Shown here: positions 9,040 through 17,434 of the stretch, piece after piece | How the letters are laid out: each line of letters begins with the position of its first letter | How positions within the stretch are numbered: the first letter of the stretch is position 1 | Assembly: GCA_022564295.1 (NCBI GenBank) | Contig: JADFLR010000038.1 | Location: 1-40,007 of the forward strand | Length of the DNA: 40,007 nt | Source of the DNA: Bacteroidota bacterium | GTDB lineage: Bacteria > Bacteroidota > Ignavibacteria > Ignavibacteriales > Ignavibacteriaceae | Direction: 5' to 3' | Notes under the pieces: model-generated | What the model was told of the DNA's origin: nothing | Database searches by the model: none | What the model saw: only the letters and a program-made list of their open reading frames with translations | Translations under genes and position numbers: made by a program

Positions 9040-9477
9040 ATGAATGATAAACAATCGGATTTTTATCAGAAAATAAGAAAAGATGTTAAACGCTGGGTGA
9101 ATGATAATCTCGATGTAGAGAATAAATGGGTGGATTACATTCTAGCAGCTCCCGATCTTTTTCATCTGCTTTGCAAACTTACTGCTGATAGCGACATTCC
9201 ATCAAATAAAAAATTAAAACTCCTTGCAGGAATAGCATACTTCATCTCTCCCATTGATTTATTACCGGAAGCATTTTTGGGTCCGATTGGTTATCTTGAT
9301 GATATTGCAGTTGCTGCTTTCATCTTGAATGATTTAATAAATGAAGTCGATCCGCAGATTGTAAGAAAACACTGGGCAGGGAACCAGGATGTGCTTGACC
9401 TGATAAAAACAATTCTTGTAAATGCGGATGAAATGATAGGCAGCAAGATATGGCAGAGAATAAAAAAGAGGTTTTAA
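9040..9477 (+). CDS. YkvA family (DUF1232) protein
   Basis: A 145-residue protein with the DUF1232/YkvA core in the middle: LAGIAYFISPIDLLPEAFLG followed by GYLDDIAVAAFIL, including the conserved SPIDLLPE and DD residues. The family is small and membrane-associated, with no established function. A purine-rich AAGGAAA lies 6-12 bases before the ATG. It stands alone on the plus strand between the secreted-gene remnants and the convergent DoxX/rhodanese pair. Confidence 0.85.
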   Translation: MNDKQSDFYQKIRKDVKRWVNDNLDVENKWVDYILAAPDLFHLLCKLTADSDIPSNKKLKLLAGIAYFISPIDLLPEAFLGPIGYLDDIAVAAFILNDLINEVDPQIVRKHWAGNQDVLDLIKTILVNADEMIGSKIWQRIKKRF

Positions 9478-9536
9478 TCTGTTTTTTATCTTTGATGGAG
9501 GGATTTAGTATAAAATTATTTTATTTTAACGCAGAT

Positions 9537-9992
9537 TTATCTGCTATTCTTATGAGATGTAATACTTAAAAAAACAGAATTGAACTTAGTTAACAATAGT
9601 GCAAGGCTAAGCAGTATAATATTCTCCACTAGTTTGATAATACCCACTTTTGTTCCGGAGCTTGTACCGAAACAACCACATTCAATATTTAAACCTCTGC
9701 TGAGACTTATTACGATTGCTAAAATGAAAACAGCAAGCATTAATGAAATAATGAAAGAATTTTCTTTCACGGATATTCCGAATATTAAAAACAAACCGGC
9801 AACTACTTCAATCCACGGTAATATAATTGCAAAAAAGTTAACAAATGAAAGAGGAAGTAACTCATAATTATTTATTGCATCAGAAAATCCTGCAGAATCT
9901 GAAATTTTTAAAATGCCAGCATAAATAAAAACAAATCCCACGATAATTCTAAATAAAAACAGAAGATATTTATTACTCAAAACATTAATCAT
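9537..9992 (-). CDS. DoxX/MauE-like four-helix membrane protein
   Basis: About 151 residues with four hydrophobic segments, as in the DoxX/MauE family of inner-membrane proteins. The motif ECGCFG, common in MauE-like members linked to thiol redox chemistry, lies between the third and fourth segments. The frame is open further upstream, but the ATG at 9992 is the best start: it gives MINVLSNKYLLFLFRIIVGF and overlaps the stop of the rhodanese gene by 8 bases, which suggests translational coupling. A joint role with the rhodanese in sulfur or thiol-redox metabolism is an inference. Confidence 0.8.
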   Translation of the reverse strand: MINVLSNKYLLFLFRIIVGFVFIYAGILKISDSAGFSDAINNYELLPLSFVNFFAIILPWIEVVAGLFLIFGISVKENSFIISLMLAVFILAIVISLSRGLNIECGCFGTSSGTKVGIIKLVENIILLSLALLLTKFNSVFLSITSHKNSR

Positions 9993-10521
9993 CAATATCC
10001 TCAACAGGATAATTTGCCATCTGCCAATCAATCCATCCACCGAAGAAAATATATACTTCTTTGAAACCTGATTCAAAAAGCTTATCACCTAATAATATGC
10101 TTAAATCACAATCTTTACCGTCGCAGTATGCTACAATGGGTATGGTCTTCGGGATTGTATCAAGAATATTTTTGTATTCATCAAAATCAAGATAAGGAAG
10201 AGAAACAGCATTTTTAATATGACCAATCTCGTACTCAACATAATCCCGCGCATCTATAAACAAAACATTCTGGCTGTATAATGAATATGCCTGCTTTAAT
10301 GTAATGGCTTTTGCTTCATCAAAAACTTCACCGGAATTTTGATCGTTATCTTCTTCTATAATCTTATTTGTAATGTAAGATGTTGTTGAGTCTTCAGCCC
10401 AGTTAAGCTGCCTTTCTTCTTTTATAAACGGTATGCCTTTCGGATTAATATAGTTGATTAATAATCCTAAAAGACTACTTATAATTATTATAGATAGGAA
10501 TGATGTAAAATTGATTTTCAA
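9985..10521 (-). CDS. Membrane-anchored rhodanese-like protein
   Basis: A 178-residue protein with an N-terminal hydrophobic anchor (about residues 7-25) and a single rhodanese domain from about residue 70 to the end. The family landmarks FIDARDYVEYEIGHIKNAVS and the loop YCDGKDCDLS, whose first cysteine is the expected persulfide carrier, are present. The domain probably faces the periplasm. Its stop overlaps the start of the DoxX/MauE gene. Such pairs move or sense sulfane sulfur, but the substrate here is unknown. Confidence 0.85.
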   Translation of the reverse strand: MKINFTSFLSIIIISSLLGLLINYINPKGIPFIKEERQLNWAEDSTTSYITNKIIEEDNDQNSGEVFDEAKAITLKQAYSLYSQNVLFIDARDYVEYEIGHIKNAVSLPYLDFDEYKNILDTIPKTIPIVAYCDGKDCDLSILLGDKLFESGFKEVYIFFGGWIDWQMANYPVEDIDD

Positions 10522-10578
10522 TTAAGATGATATATTGTTTGAAAAAATTATAAGAAATAATATGTTAATAAATATAAT

Positions 10579-10602
10579 AAAAAGCTCTCATTGCTGAGAG
10601 CT
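10579..10602 (-). terminator. Rho-independent terminator after tRNA-Leu
   Basis: AGCTCTCA (10583-10590) and TGAGAGCT (10595-10602) form a perfect 8-bp stem with a 4-base loop. On the minus strand it is followed by five T, then an AT-rich run. It sits directly after the tRNA 3' end. Confidence 0.85.
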
Positions 10603-10607
10603 AAAAG

Positions 10608-10692
10608 TACCGAAGGCCGGACTCGAACCGGCACCTGGAGTAAACCAGACCAGATTTTGAGTCTGGCGCGTCTACCAATTTCGCCACTTCGG
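10608..10692 (-). tRNA. tRNA-Leu (anticodon CAA)
   Basis: An 85-base class II tRNA. The acceptor arms are GCCGAAG and CTTCGGT with discriminator A, the first pair being a G-U wobble. The anticodon stem CCAGA/TCTGG encloses loop CTCAAAA, giving anticodon CAA (reads UUG). It has a long variable arm and a T-arm GCCGG/CCGGC around TTCGAGT. CCA is not encoded. A terminator follows, and a 13-base copy of its 5' end lies 50 bases upstream. Confidence 0.97.
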
Positions 10693-10744
10693 CAAGCAGG
10701 TCTGACAATGGAGTTTATCCCGCCAAGACGGGGCCACTTCGGCA
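10682..10744 (-). repeat. Direct repeat of the tRNA-Leu 5' end around a small hairpin
   Basis: The 13-mer TTGCCGAAGTGGC occurs twice on the minus strand: at 10694-10682, where it forms the tRNA start, and at 10744-10732. The 37 bases between them hold a CCCG/CGGG hairpin (10718-10731). The outer copy continues into unrelated sequence, so it is a fragment and not a second tRNA. Confidence 0.75.
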
Positions 10745-11090
10745 ATACTATTTTTTTAATTAACTGTATGACTTCATTACATCTGCAAACCCTTCTACGA
10801 AATGCAGGTTTTTCAACTTAGGAGATGTAAAAAAAACTTCTTTTTCTGAAATTATTTCTATTTGAAGTTAAATTAAAAAGAAGTATGCCAAACATAAAAA
10901 ACTTATCATAACCAATCAATAACACAGTCGTTAACTCATTAAAAATTAGGCATTTAGAGTAATTGATTTCTTAAGAATGTGTGTCATATCAATTCATTTT
11001 ACTACAACAAACCATTAAACTGGTAGTAAGTTTCAATCAATTTCATTTAAAAAATGTAATAAATAAGTTATTTGAGAAAAATTTTCGCTG
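10745..11090. other. Intergenic region with an inverted repeat, no gene seen
   Basis: About 350 AT-rich bases without a credible coding frame. ACTTCTTTTT (10836-10845) and AAAAAGAAGT (10875-10884) form a perfect 10-bp inverted repeat with a 29-base loop. CTGCA/TGCAG flanks 10783-10807 and is followed by a T-run. I recognise no RNA family or riboswitch here. Confidence 0.4.
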
Positions 11091-11108
11091 TTGGCACAGA
11101 TTTTGGGA
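11091..11108 (+). promoter_or_regulatory. Sigma-54-like -24/-12 promoter
   Basis: TTGGCAC at 11091 followed by TTGG at 11103-11106 matches the sigma-54 consensus TTGGCAC-N5-TTGC closely, with the -24 GG and correct spacing. The -12 GC is GG instead. It lies about 40 bases before the ATG of the first small gene, a suitable leader length. No sigma-54 gene or enhancer-binding protein is in the window. Confidence 0.45.
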
Positions 11109-11145
11109 CTTTACCCCTTATTAACCAAAGCCATTAGGAGGCACT

Positions 11146-11349
11146 ATGAAAAAAAAGAATTACAAAATATCATTGAGAGAATCATTTTATGATGATACTT
11201 TCTCCTACTTCAATCTTGAATCGTCTGACAGCGAAGCACTTTATGAAGGGGAAATTGAAATGGAACATCTTTTAGAAGATTATCACATAGAAGACTTCGA
11301 CATATCAGAGTTGAGTGATAATATTGATGATGAAATTTCGTTAATATAA
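11146..11349 (+). CDS. Small acidic protein of unknown function
   Basis: A 67-residue protein with a strong ribosome binding site AGGAGG (11136-11141) ending 4 bases before the ATG. The N-terminus is basic (MKKKNYKISLRES) and the rest very acidic, with repeated E/D clusters (EGEIEMEHLLEDYHIEDFDI). There is no signal peptide or membrane segment. The second small gene starts 30 bases after its stop. I recognise no family. Such a charge pattern suits a small interaction partner or inhibitor, but that is speculation. Confidence 0.65.
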   Translation: MKKKNYKISLRESFYDDTFSYFNLESSDSEALYEGEIEMEHLLEDYHIEDFDISELSDNIDDEISLI

Positions 11350-11379
11350 TTTCTGATTTTATTTAGGAGAAAAAATTTT

Positions 11380-11586
11380 ATGAGAACTTTCCTTGGTTAT
11401 GAGGGACAATATGATATATATGACAGCGGTAGAATTATACTCAGAATTGCCGATGAGGTAGGAAAATTCAATGGTAATACTAAAAAAATTACAAACGCAA
11501 AAAACATTAGCAACGATGCTGATAGAAATGGTGTTCTTCACCTCCTTCAGGTAATGCGGCTTTACAAAACAATACTGCAAAGATAA
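11380..11586 (+). CDS. Small protein of unknown function
   Basis: A 68-residue protein with a good ribosome binding site AGGAGA (11365-11370), 9 bases before the ATG, probably in one transcript with the acidic gene before it. The N-terminus GYEGQYDIYDSGRI faintly resembles the NUMOD4 DNA-binding motif found with HNH endonucleases, but no nuclease domain follows, and this likeness may be chance. It ends 13 bases before the convergent glnS. An anti-Shine-Dalgarno-like CACCTCCTT lies inside it at 11539-11547. Confidence 0.6.
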   Translation: MRTFLGYEGQYDIYDSGRIILRIADEVGKFNGNTKKITNAKNISNDADRNGVLHLLQVMRLYKTILQR

Positions 11587-11599
11587 CACTCGAATATTA

Positions 11600-13303
11600 T
11601 TATTTTTGTCCTTGCTGTTCTTTTTCAATTTTAGACCAAGAATCGCGCAGGCGAACGATCCTGTTGAATACTAATCGATCCCTCGAAGCATCAACACTGT
11701 CCAGACAAAAGTATCCTAACCTTTCAAACTGAAATCTTTCACCTTTTTCAGCATTACTAAGTGAAGGTTCTAATTTACTGTGTTTTATAATCTCAAGTGA
11801 ATCAGGATTAATAAAATCTTTGAAGTCTTTATCTTTCTCACCTAAGGGATCTTCAACTGTAAAAAGTCTATCATATAATCTAACCTCTGCATCAATAGCA
11901 TGTTCAGCAGAAACCCAGTGTATAGTTCCTTTTACTTTTTTATTGCTTGATCCTGTTCCGCTTTTTGTTTCAGGATCATAAGAACAGCGAAGTTCAATTA
12001 CTTCTCCGGTTTTTGGATCTTTAATAACCTCTTCGCATTTTATTATGTATGCATATCTTAAACGAACCTCTTTTCCTGGTGCAAGCCGGAAGAATTTTTT
12101 TGGCGGATCTTCCCTGAAGTCATCCTTCTCAATATAAATAGTTTTTGCAAAAGGAAGCTTTCTCGTTCCCTTTGATGAGTCTTCCGGATTATTAATTGCT
12201 TCAAGTTCTTCAACTTTTTCGTCGGGATAATTTTCAATTACAACTTTAAGTGGATTAAGTACACTCAAAACTCTTTTTGCTTTTTTGTTTAAGTCTTCCC
12301 TAATGCTATGTTCAAGTAATGCAAGATCAACAACAGAATTCCTTTTAACGATGCCACTTTTTTCAGAAAAATTTCTGATAGATTCAGGTGTATATCCTCT
12401 TCGTCTTAATCCGGAAATTGTGGGCATCCTGGGATCATCCCAACTATTTACATAACCTTCTTCTACAAGTTCTAAAAGCTTTCGCTTACTCATAACAGTA
12501 TAGCTTACATTTAACCTGGCAAACTCAATTTGCTGCGGATGATAAATATCAAGCGCTTCAATAAACCAATCGTATAATGGGCGATGATTTTCAAACTCAA
12601 GTGTACACAGCGAATGCGTAATTCCTTCAATCGAATCCGATTGTCCGTGTGCCCAATCATACATAGGATAGATGCACCATTTGTCACCTGTGCGATGATG
12701 TGATTCGTGTCTTATGCGGTAAATAATCGGGTCCCGCATATTCATGTTTGGAGAAGTCATATCAATCTTAGCTCTCAAAACATATTCACCATCTTTAAAC
12801 TCACCAGCTTTCATTCTTTCAAAAAGATCCAGGTTCTCCTCAATTAGACGATTTCTGTAAGAACTTTCTTTGCCGGCTTCTGTTGGTGCGCCGCGGTATT
12901 CCTTTATTTCCTCACCGCTTAGAGAATCAACATAAGCCTTACCTTTTTTTATAAGCTTTATCGCGTATTCATATAATTGATCGAAGTAATCTGAAGCATA
13001 ATATTCACGATCACCCCAATCAAATCCCAGCCATTTAATATCTTCTTTTATTGACTCAACATATTCTATTTCTTCCTTTGTAGGATTTGTATCATCGAAC
13101 CTTAAATTGCACAACCCATTATAATCTTCAGCTAAGCCAAAATTTAAACAGATAGATTTTGTATGACCGATATGTAAATAACCGTTCGGTTCGGGAGGAA
13201 ACCTTGTATGAATTTTTGTGTGCTTACCGGTACGCAAATCTTCTTCAATAATTTCGCGAATAAAATTTGTTGGTTTTGTTGATCCTGTATTTTTATTTTC
13301 CAT
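11600..13303 (-). CDS. glnS: Glutaminyl-tRNA synthetase
   Basis: A 567-residue class Ic synthetase that attaches glutamine to tRNA-Gln directly. The GlnRS form of the HIGH signature is at residues 37-47 ([11 protein letters not shown]) and the MSKRK loop at 271-275. The GlnRS marker [15 protein letters not shown] follows, as does the two-part beta-barrel anticodon-binding domain from about residue 340. Bacterial GlnRS is thought to derive from eukaryotes by transfer. Its start is 6 bases after the gltX stop, so the two are one operon and GluRS need not misacylate tRNA-Gln here. Confidence 0.97.
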   Translation of the reverse strand: MENKNTGSTKPTNFIREIIEEDLRTGKHTKIHTRFPPEPNGYLHIGHTKSICLNFGLAEDYNGLCNLRFDDTNPTKEEIEYVESIKEDIKWLGFDWGDREYYASDYFDQLYEYAIKLIKKGKAYVDSLSGEEIKEYRGAPTEAGKESSYRNRLIEENLDLFERMKAGEFKDGEYVLRAKIDMTSPNMNMRDPIIYRIRHESHHRTGDKWCIYPMYDWAHGQSDSIEGITHSLCTLEFENHRPLYDWFIEALDIYHPQQIEFARLNVSYTVMSKRKLLELVEEGYVNSWDDPRMPTISGLRRRGYTPESIRNFSEKSGIVKRNSVVDLALLEHSIREDLNKKAKRVLSVLNPLKVVIENYPDEKVEELEAINNPEDSSKGTRKLPFAKTIYIEKDDFREDPPKKFFRLAPGKEVRLRYAYIIKCEEVIKDPKTGEVIELRCSYDPETKSGTGSSNKKVKGTIHWVSAEHAIDAEVRLYDRLFTVEDPLGEKDKDFKDFINPDSLEIIKHSKLEPSLSNAEKGERFQFERLGYFCLDSVDASRDRLVFNRIVRLRDSWSKIEKEQQGQK

Positions 13304-13309
13304 TCTTAA

Positions 13310-14788
13310 TTATTCGCTTACGTTTGTTTTTGGTATTGTAATTATTTTTAATGCGCGATCAATTCGCCCAATCGATTTATCTTTTCCGATTATAAATAAA
13401 AGATCATAAACACCGGGACCGGTACCTATTCCCGAGAGCGCTAATCTTACAGGATGTATTAATTTACCTTTGCCGATCTCAAGCTCTTCTGCTGTTTTTG
13501 TTAAGGCATTTTCAAAATCTTCTTTTACCGGATTATCAAGCTGTGCAATATTATCTCTTAGTTTTGTTAACTGTTCCGGAGTATCTTCTTTCCATCTCTT
13601 CTTAATAACGTGTTCATCATATTCTGTTGGTTCTGTGTAAAAGTAAGTGCATTTGGTTATGAACTCATTTACAAATGAAACTCTTGGTTTCATAGCTTCA
13701 ATTATTAATAGAAGATAATCATCAGCCAAAACTTTATCTTTATAATAAGATTTAGATAATTCATCTTTTAACATCAAAAGAAGTTCATCGTTCGGTTTGC
13801 TCCTAAGATGTTCTGCATTCAGCCAATTAAGTTTTTCGATATTAAAAACAGCGCCTGCCTTATGAACTCTTTCCAAACTAAATTTATTAGCTAATTCTCC
13901 CATCGTGAAAAATTCCTGCTCATCACCAGGATTCCAACCAAGAAGTGCAACAAAATTTATTAACGCTTCCTTTAAGTATCCTTTCTTCATGTAATCTTCA
14001 ACTGCAACATCACCCTGCCTTTTACTTAGTTTAGATTTGTCAGGATTTAATAGAAGCGGAAGATGTGCAAAAACTGGTTTTTCCCAACCAAGATATTCAT
14101 ACAATAAAACATGCTTTGGTGTTGATGATAACCATTCTTCTCCCCGAATAACATGAGTTATTCCCATCAGATGATCATCAACAACATTAGCAAGATGGTA
14201 AGTGGGGAAGCCGTCACTTTTTATTAAAACCTGGTCATCAACAATATTGGTATCGAACTCTACTTTACCCCTGATCAGGTCATCTACAACTATTGTTTCG
14301 TTTGGCTGCACGTTTAAACGCACTACATAAGTTTCGCCATTTTCCATTTTTCTTTCGACTTCATCTTCCGAAAGAGTGAGAGCAAATTTATCGTACATAG
14401 TTTGCTGATTTAGTTTTTGCTGCTGCTCTCTTAACTGCTGCAGTCTTTCGGGAGTATCGAACGCATAATACGCTTTCCCTTTATTGATTAGTTCATCAGC
14501 GTACATTTTATATATTTCGAGTCGCTGCGATTGAAAATACGGTTCGCTTTCACCACCAATTTCCGGTCCTTCATCGAAATAAATGCCTGCCCATTCAAGG
14601 GTTTTCAAAAGGTTTGCAACTGCATCTTCAATAAATCTTTTCCTATCAGTGTCTTCAATTCGTAATATGATTTTACCGTTTTGATTTTTTGCGAACAAAT
14701 AATTGAATAAAGCTGTTCTTAATCCGCCGATGTGCAAATAACCGGTTGGGCTGGGAGCGAATCTAACTCTTGGTGATATTATGCTCAT
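13310..14788 (-). CDS. gltX: Glutamyl-tRNA synthetase
   Basis: A 492-residue discriminating-type class I synthetase for tRNA-Glu. The signature PSPTGYLHIGG is at residues 12-22, RIEDTDRKR at 43-51 and KLSKR at 253-257, with an all-helical anticodon-binding domain in the C-terminal third. The length is normal. It is the upstream gene of a tight pair with glnS and is followed, on its promoter side, by about 115 bases before the histidine kinase gene ends. Confidence 0.97.
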   Translation of the reverse strand: MSIISPRVRFAPSPTGYLHIGGLRTALFNYLFAKNQNGKIILRIEDTDRKRFIEDAVANLLKTLEWAGIYFDEGPEIGGESEPYFQSQRLEIYKMYADELINKGKAYYAFDTPERLQQLREQQQKLNQQTMYDKFALTLSEDEVERKMENGETYVVRLNVQPNETIVVDDLIRGKVEFDTNIVDDQVLIKSDGFPTYHLANVVDDHLMGITHVIRGEEWLSSTPKHVLLYEYLGWEKPVFAHLPLLLNPDKSKLSKRQGDVAVEDYMKKGYLKEALINFVALLGWNPGDEQEFFTMGELANKFSLERVHKAGAVFNIEKLNWLNAEHLRSKPNDELLLMLKDELSKSYYKDKVLADDYLLLIIEAMKPRVSFVNEFITKCTYFYTEPTEYDEHVIKKRWKEDTPEQLTKLRDNIAQLDNPVKEDFENALTKTAEELEIGKGKLIHPVRLALSGIGTGPGVYDLLFIIGKDKSIGRIDRALKIITIPKTNVSE

Positions 14789-14904
14789 AATTTGGATTTA
14801 ATTGATTTTCAGTAAATGCTAAAAATTTGAACAGGAAAATTAACAAAATGAAAATTAACATAGGCGGGTTCATATCATACCGGAAAAATTATTGATAAAG
14901 TAAT

Positions 14905-17271
14905 TTATCCTTTTTCTTGAACTGCTTCTTTCTTCTCGGTATAATATTTTACTTTCTGAATAAATTCCTGACTGTCTATCGGTTTGGGGATATAATCGGT
15001 TGCTCCCGCTTCGAGGCATTTTTCTTTGTCGCCTTTCATTGCAAAAGCTGTAAGCGCAATAATAGGTGTATTTTTATATTCATCAAGTTGACGTATTTTC
15101 TGTGTAGCTTCGAAGCCATTCATAACGGGCATTTGCATATCCATCAGAATCAAATCGTACTTTTGCTCTTTTACCTGATCAAGTGCTTCCTGTCCATTCT
15201 CTACAACAACGATCGATTCAAATTTATTTTTCTTCAGCAACCGCGTAACTATTATTTGAGAATGTTTGTAATCTTCAACGAGTAAAATTTTAATAGTATC
15301 TTTTTTCTCTTTAATTTCTTCGGGTGTTGATGGTTCTTCATACTTGTCTATCATCGCACTTACAATATTTTGAAGGTCTTCAATATTTGTGCTGCTCTTT
15401 AATAAAAGGTCTTCAAACAAACCATCAATTTTTTGCAGATCATCAGCATAATTTTCTTTTCCTGTGTAGATAATTATCGGGAGTGTAACAAAGTTTGGTT
15501 TTGATTTTATAAGTTTGATCAAATCAAATCCATCAATCTCAGGCATATCTAAATCAATAATTGCAAGATCCAAATCAATGTTTTCTATCATACCCATAAC
15601 TTTTGATGAATGAGATTCTGCAATAGCATTTAACCCTGCTTGCTGTACGGCTTCTTTAAGTAAATTTAAAGTAGGCACGTCATCATCCACAATAAGAATA
15701 TTTGAATCTTTACGAAGTTTGTAGTGTGTCAAAACTTCGACAAGGTATTTATAATTTATCGGCTTAACAAAATATTCAACTGCACCCATCAAAAAAGCTT
15801 TTTGCTGTTCCGCTTCAACCGAACAAATTATAACCGGTGTTTTTTTTGTTTGTGGAATTTCTCTTAATTTTTGAAGAAGTTCCAAACCGTTTGAATCCGG
15901 AAGATTGATATCCATCAAGATTGCAAGAAAAGTGTCCTTCTGTACAATTTGCAATGTTTGTTCGGCAGAGTTAACTATTGTTGGCTCATAACCCCACTTC
16001 TGCAAATAATTACTTAACAATTTTGATGTTGCATAATCATCCTCAATAACAAGCACCTTATTGGTTTTTGATGATTTAGGCAATCCGCTTATCTGAGTTT
16101 CAACTTCGGATAATTTTTCAACCGGGATTGAAACATAATACGACGTCCCTTTTCCCATAGTGCTTGTAATATCAATCTCACCATTTAAATAATCAATGTA
16201 CCTTTTTACTAAGGTTAAACTTAAACCGGTCGTATTTCCAATTTTATGTACGATATAGTCATTCAATGCAAAAGGAGCAAAAACATTTTCTAATTTGTCA
16301 GTTGGTATTCCTGAGCTTGTATCTGTTATTCGGAAGTTAAGACGATTATTTTCCGTAGAGAAAGCAGAAACTGTTACTTTACCTTGCTCTGTAAATCGTA
16401 CTGCATTATTAATTACATTTAATAAAATGTATCTTAACTTTTGTGCATCAAGGCTTAAAGACTCAGGCAGACCATCATCTATATTAACTATAAATTCAAC
16501 CCTACTTTTATCAACTTTTTCTTCAATCAATCTTAAAATTTCTTTAATGAACTGAGAAACATTTATTACAGTAAGGGTAGCTTTACTTTCTCCAATATCC
16601 AACTTTGCAATTTCAATCAGGTCGTTTAAAATTGAAAGGAGATCGTATGCACTTTCTTTTAATGTATCAACATATTCACCCTGGGAAGGAGATAAATTTT
16701 CTTCATTTAAAAGTGAAGCAAAACCCAAAATACTGTTAGTGGGAGTACGCAGTTCATGGCCAATTGATGCTACAATATTTCCTAATGTGCTGCTCAGTCC
16801 ACCTTTTTTACTCATCCATAATTTTAAAAGATTTCTGAGTGAATTTCCAACTACTATTATGTTATCAACTTCATTTTGGGTAAACTCGCTTTTTTTTGCA
16901 ATCTTAAGTAATACTCTTTCGCTGTTGGAAATACTTATATGAAGACACCCTTCATTCATCATTACATCTGAAGCCGTAAATTCGCAATCAGTATTAAATT
17001 CAAACCGGGTTTCGGTTGAATCATTAATTGTCTGACTGCAAACATTACATTTAAGGAATGAATCAGAAGTATAAGATTTTCTTGCGTGGCTTGATTTTCC
17101 TAATATCTCAAATTTATAATCATTTACTTTAACAGTTAAAACAACTGCTTCAAATTCGTATTCGTTAACCAAAAAATCACATAGATTATCGGGAAATTCC
17201 TTTGCGGATGTTAATGCAGAATTTACCAGGTCATTATATTTTGAAAGAAAATCTATTTTAGCACTTTGCAT
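14905..17271 (-). CDS. Soluble hybrid sensor histidine kinase with three receiver domains
   Basis: About 788 residues without membrane segments. Order: an N-terminal GAF-like sensor (residues 1-150) with cysteines at about 75, 78 (CNVC), 96 and 109; HisKA with the phospho-histidine at about 172 (GHELRTP); HATPase (NAVRFTEQG, DTSSGIP, TTGLSLTL); then three receivers with acceptor aspartates near 454 (LMDINLP), 573 (IIDLDMP) and 711 (LMDMQMPVMNG). The frame is open to a TTG at 17307, but the ATG at 17271 has AGGA upstream and is preferred. There is no output domain, so signals must leave through a receiver, a phosphotransfer protein or contacts. The four cysteines could bind metal or sense redox state (inference). 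Confidence 0.9.
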   Translation of the reverse strand: MQSAKIDFLSKYNDLVNSALTSAKEFPDNLCDFLVNEYEFEAVVLTVKVNDYKFEILGKSSHARKSYTSDSFLKCNVCSQTINDSTETRFEFNTDCEFTASDVMMNEGCLHISISNSERVLLKIAKKSEFTQNEVDNIIVVGNSLRNLLKLWMSKKGGLSSTLGNIVASIGHELRTPTNSILGFASLLNEENLSPSQGEYVDTLKESAYDLLSILNDLIEIAKLDIGESKATLTVINVSQFIKEILRLIEEKVDKSRVEFIVNIDDGLPESLSLDAQKLRYILLNVINNAVRFTEQGKVTVSAFSTENNRLNFRITDTSSGIPTDKLENVFAPFALNDYIVHKIGNTTGLSLTLVKRYIDYLNGEIDITSTMGKGTSYYVSIPVEKLSEVETQISGLPKSSKTNKVLVIEDDYATSKLLSNYLQKWGYEPTIVNSAEQTLQIVQKDTFLAILMDINLPDSNGLELLQKLREIPQTKKTPVIICSVEAEQQKAFLMGAVEYFVKPINYKYLVEVLTHYKLRKDSNILIVDDDVPTLNLLKEAVQQAGLNAIAESHSSKVMGMIENIDLDLAIIDLDMPEIDGFDLIKLIKSKPNFVTLPIIIYTGKENYADDLQKIDGLFEDLLLKSSTNIEDLQNIVSAMIDKYEEPSTPEEIKEKKDTIKILLVEDYKHSQIIVTRLLKKNKFESIVVVENGQEALDQVKEQKYDLILMDMQMPVMNGFEATQKIRQLDEYKNTPIIALTAFAMKGDKEKCLEAGATDYIPKPIDSQEFIQKVKYYTEKKEAVQEKG

Positions 17272-17434
17272 AATTATGTGTTGTCCAGGTATTAATTCAT
17301 TAGGCAAAAAATTAAATCACGCGTAAATATAAATAAAGCAGAGAGAAATGAAAAATCACTCTAAATTATTTAATTACAATAAAATACCACCATTTGTTTT
17401 AATAATTTTTTTGAAAAAGATAGTCCTGCGGTTT

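Noticed and set aside
9531-9544. Palindrome GCAGATTTATCTGC as a terminator for the DoxX gene
   Set aside because: It overlaps the stop codon and has no T-run after it.
9580-9867. 95-residue plus-strand frame
   Set aside because: Antisense to the DoxX/MauE gene, whose membrane segments and motif are clear.
10548-10745. 65-residue minus-strand open frame
   Set aside because: It is the translation of the tRNA-Leu gene and its upstream repeat; the peptide follows the tRNA sequence.
11359-11628. 89-residue minus-strand frame, with AAGGAGGTGA inside
   Set aside because: It is antisense to the second small gene and overlaps the glnS end; no start codon follows the Shine-Dalgarno-like sequence at usable spacing.
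14917-15285. 122-residue plus-strand frame
   Set aside because: Antisense shadow of the third receiver domain of the histidine kinase.
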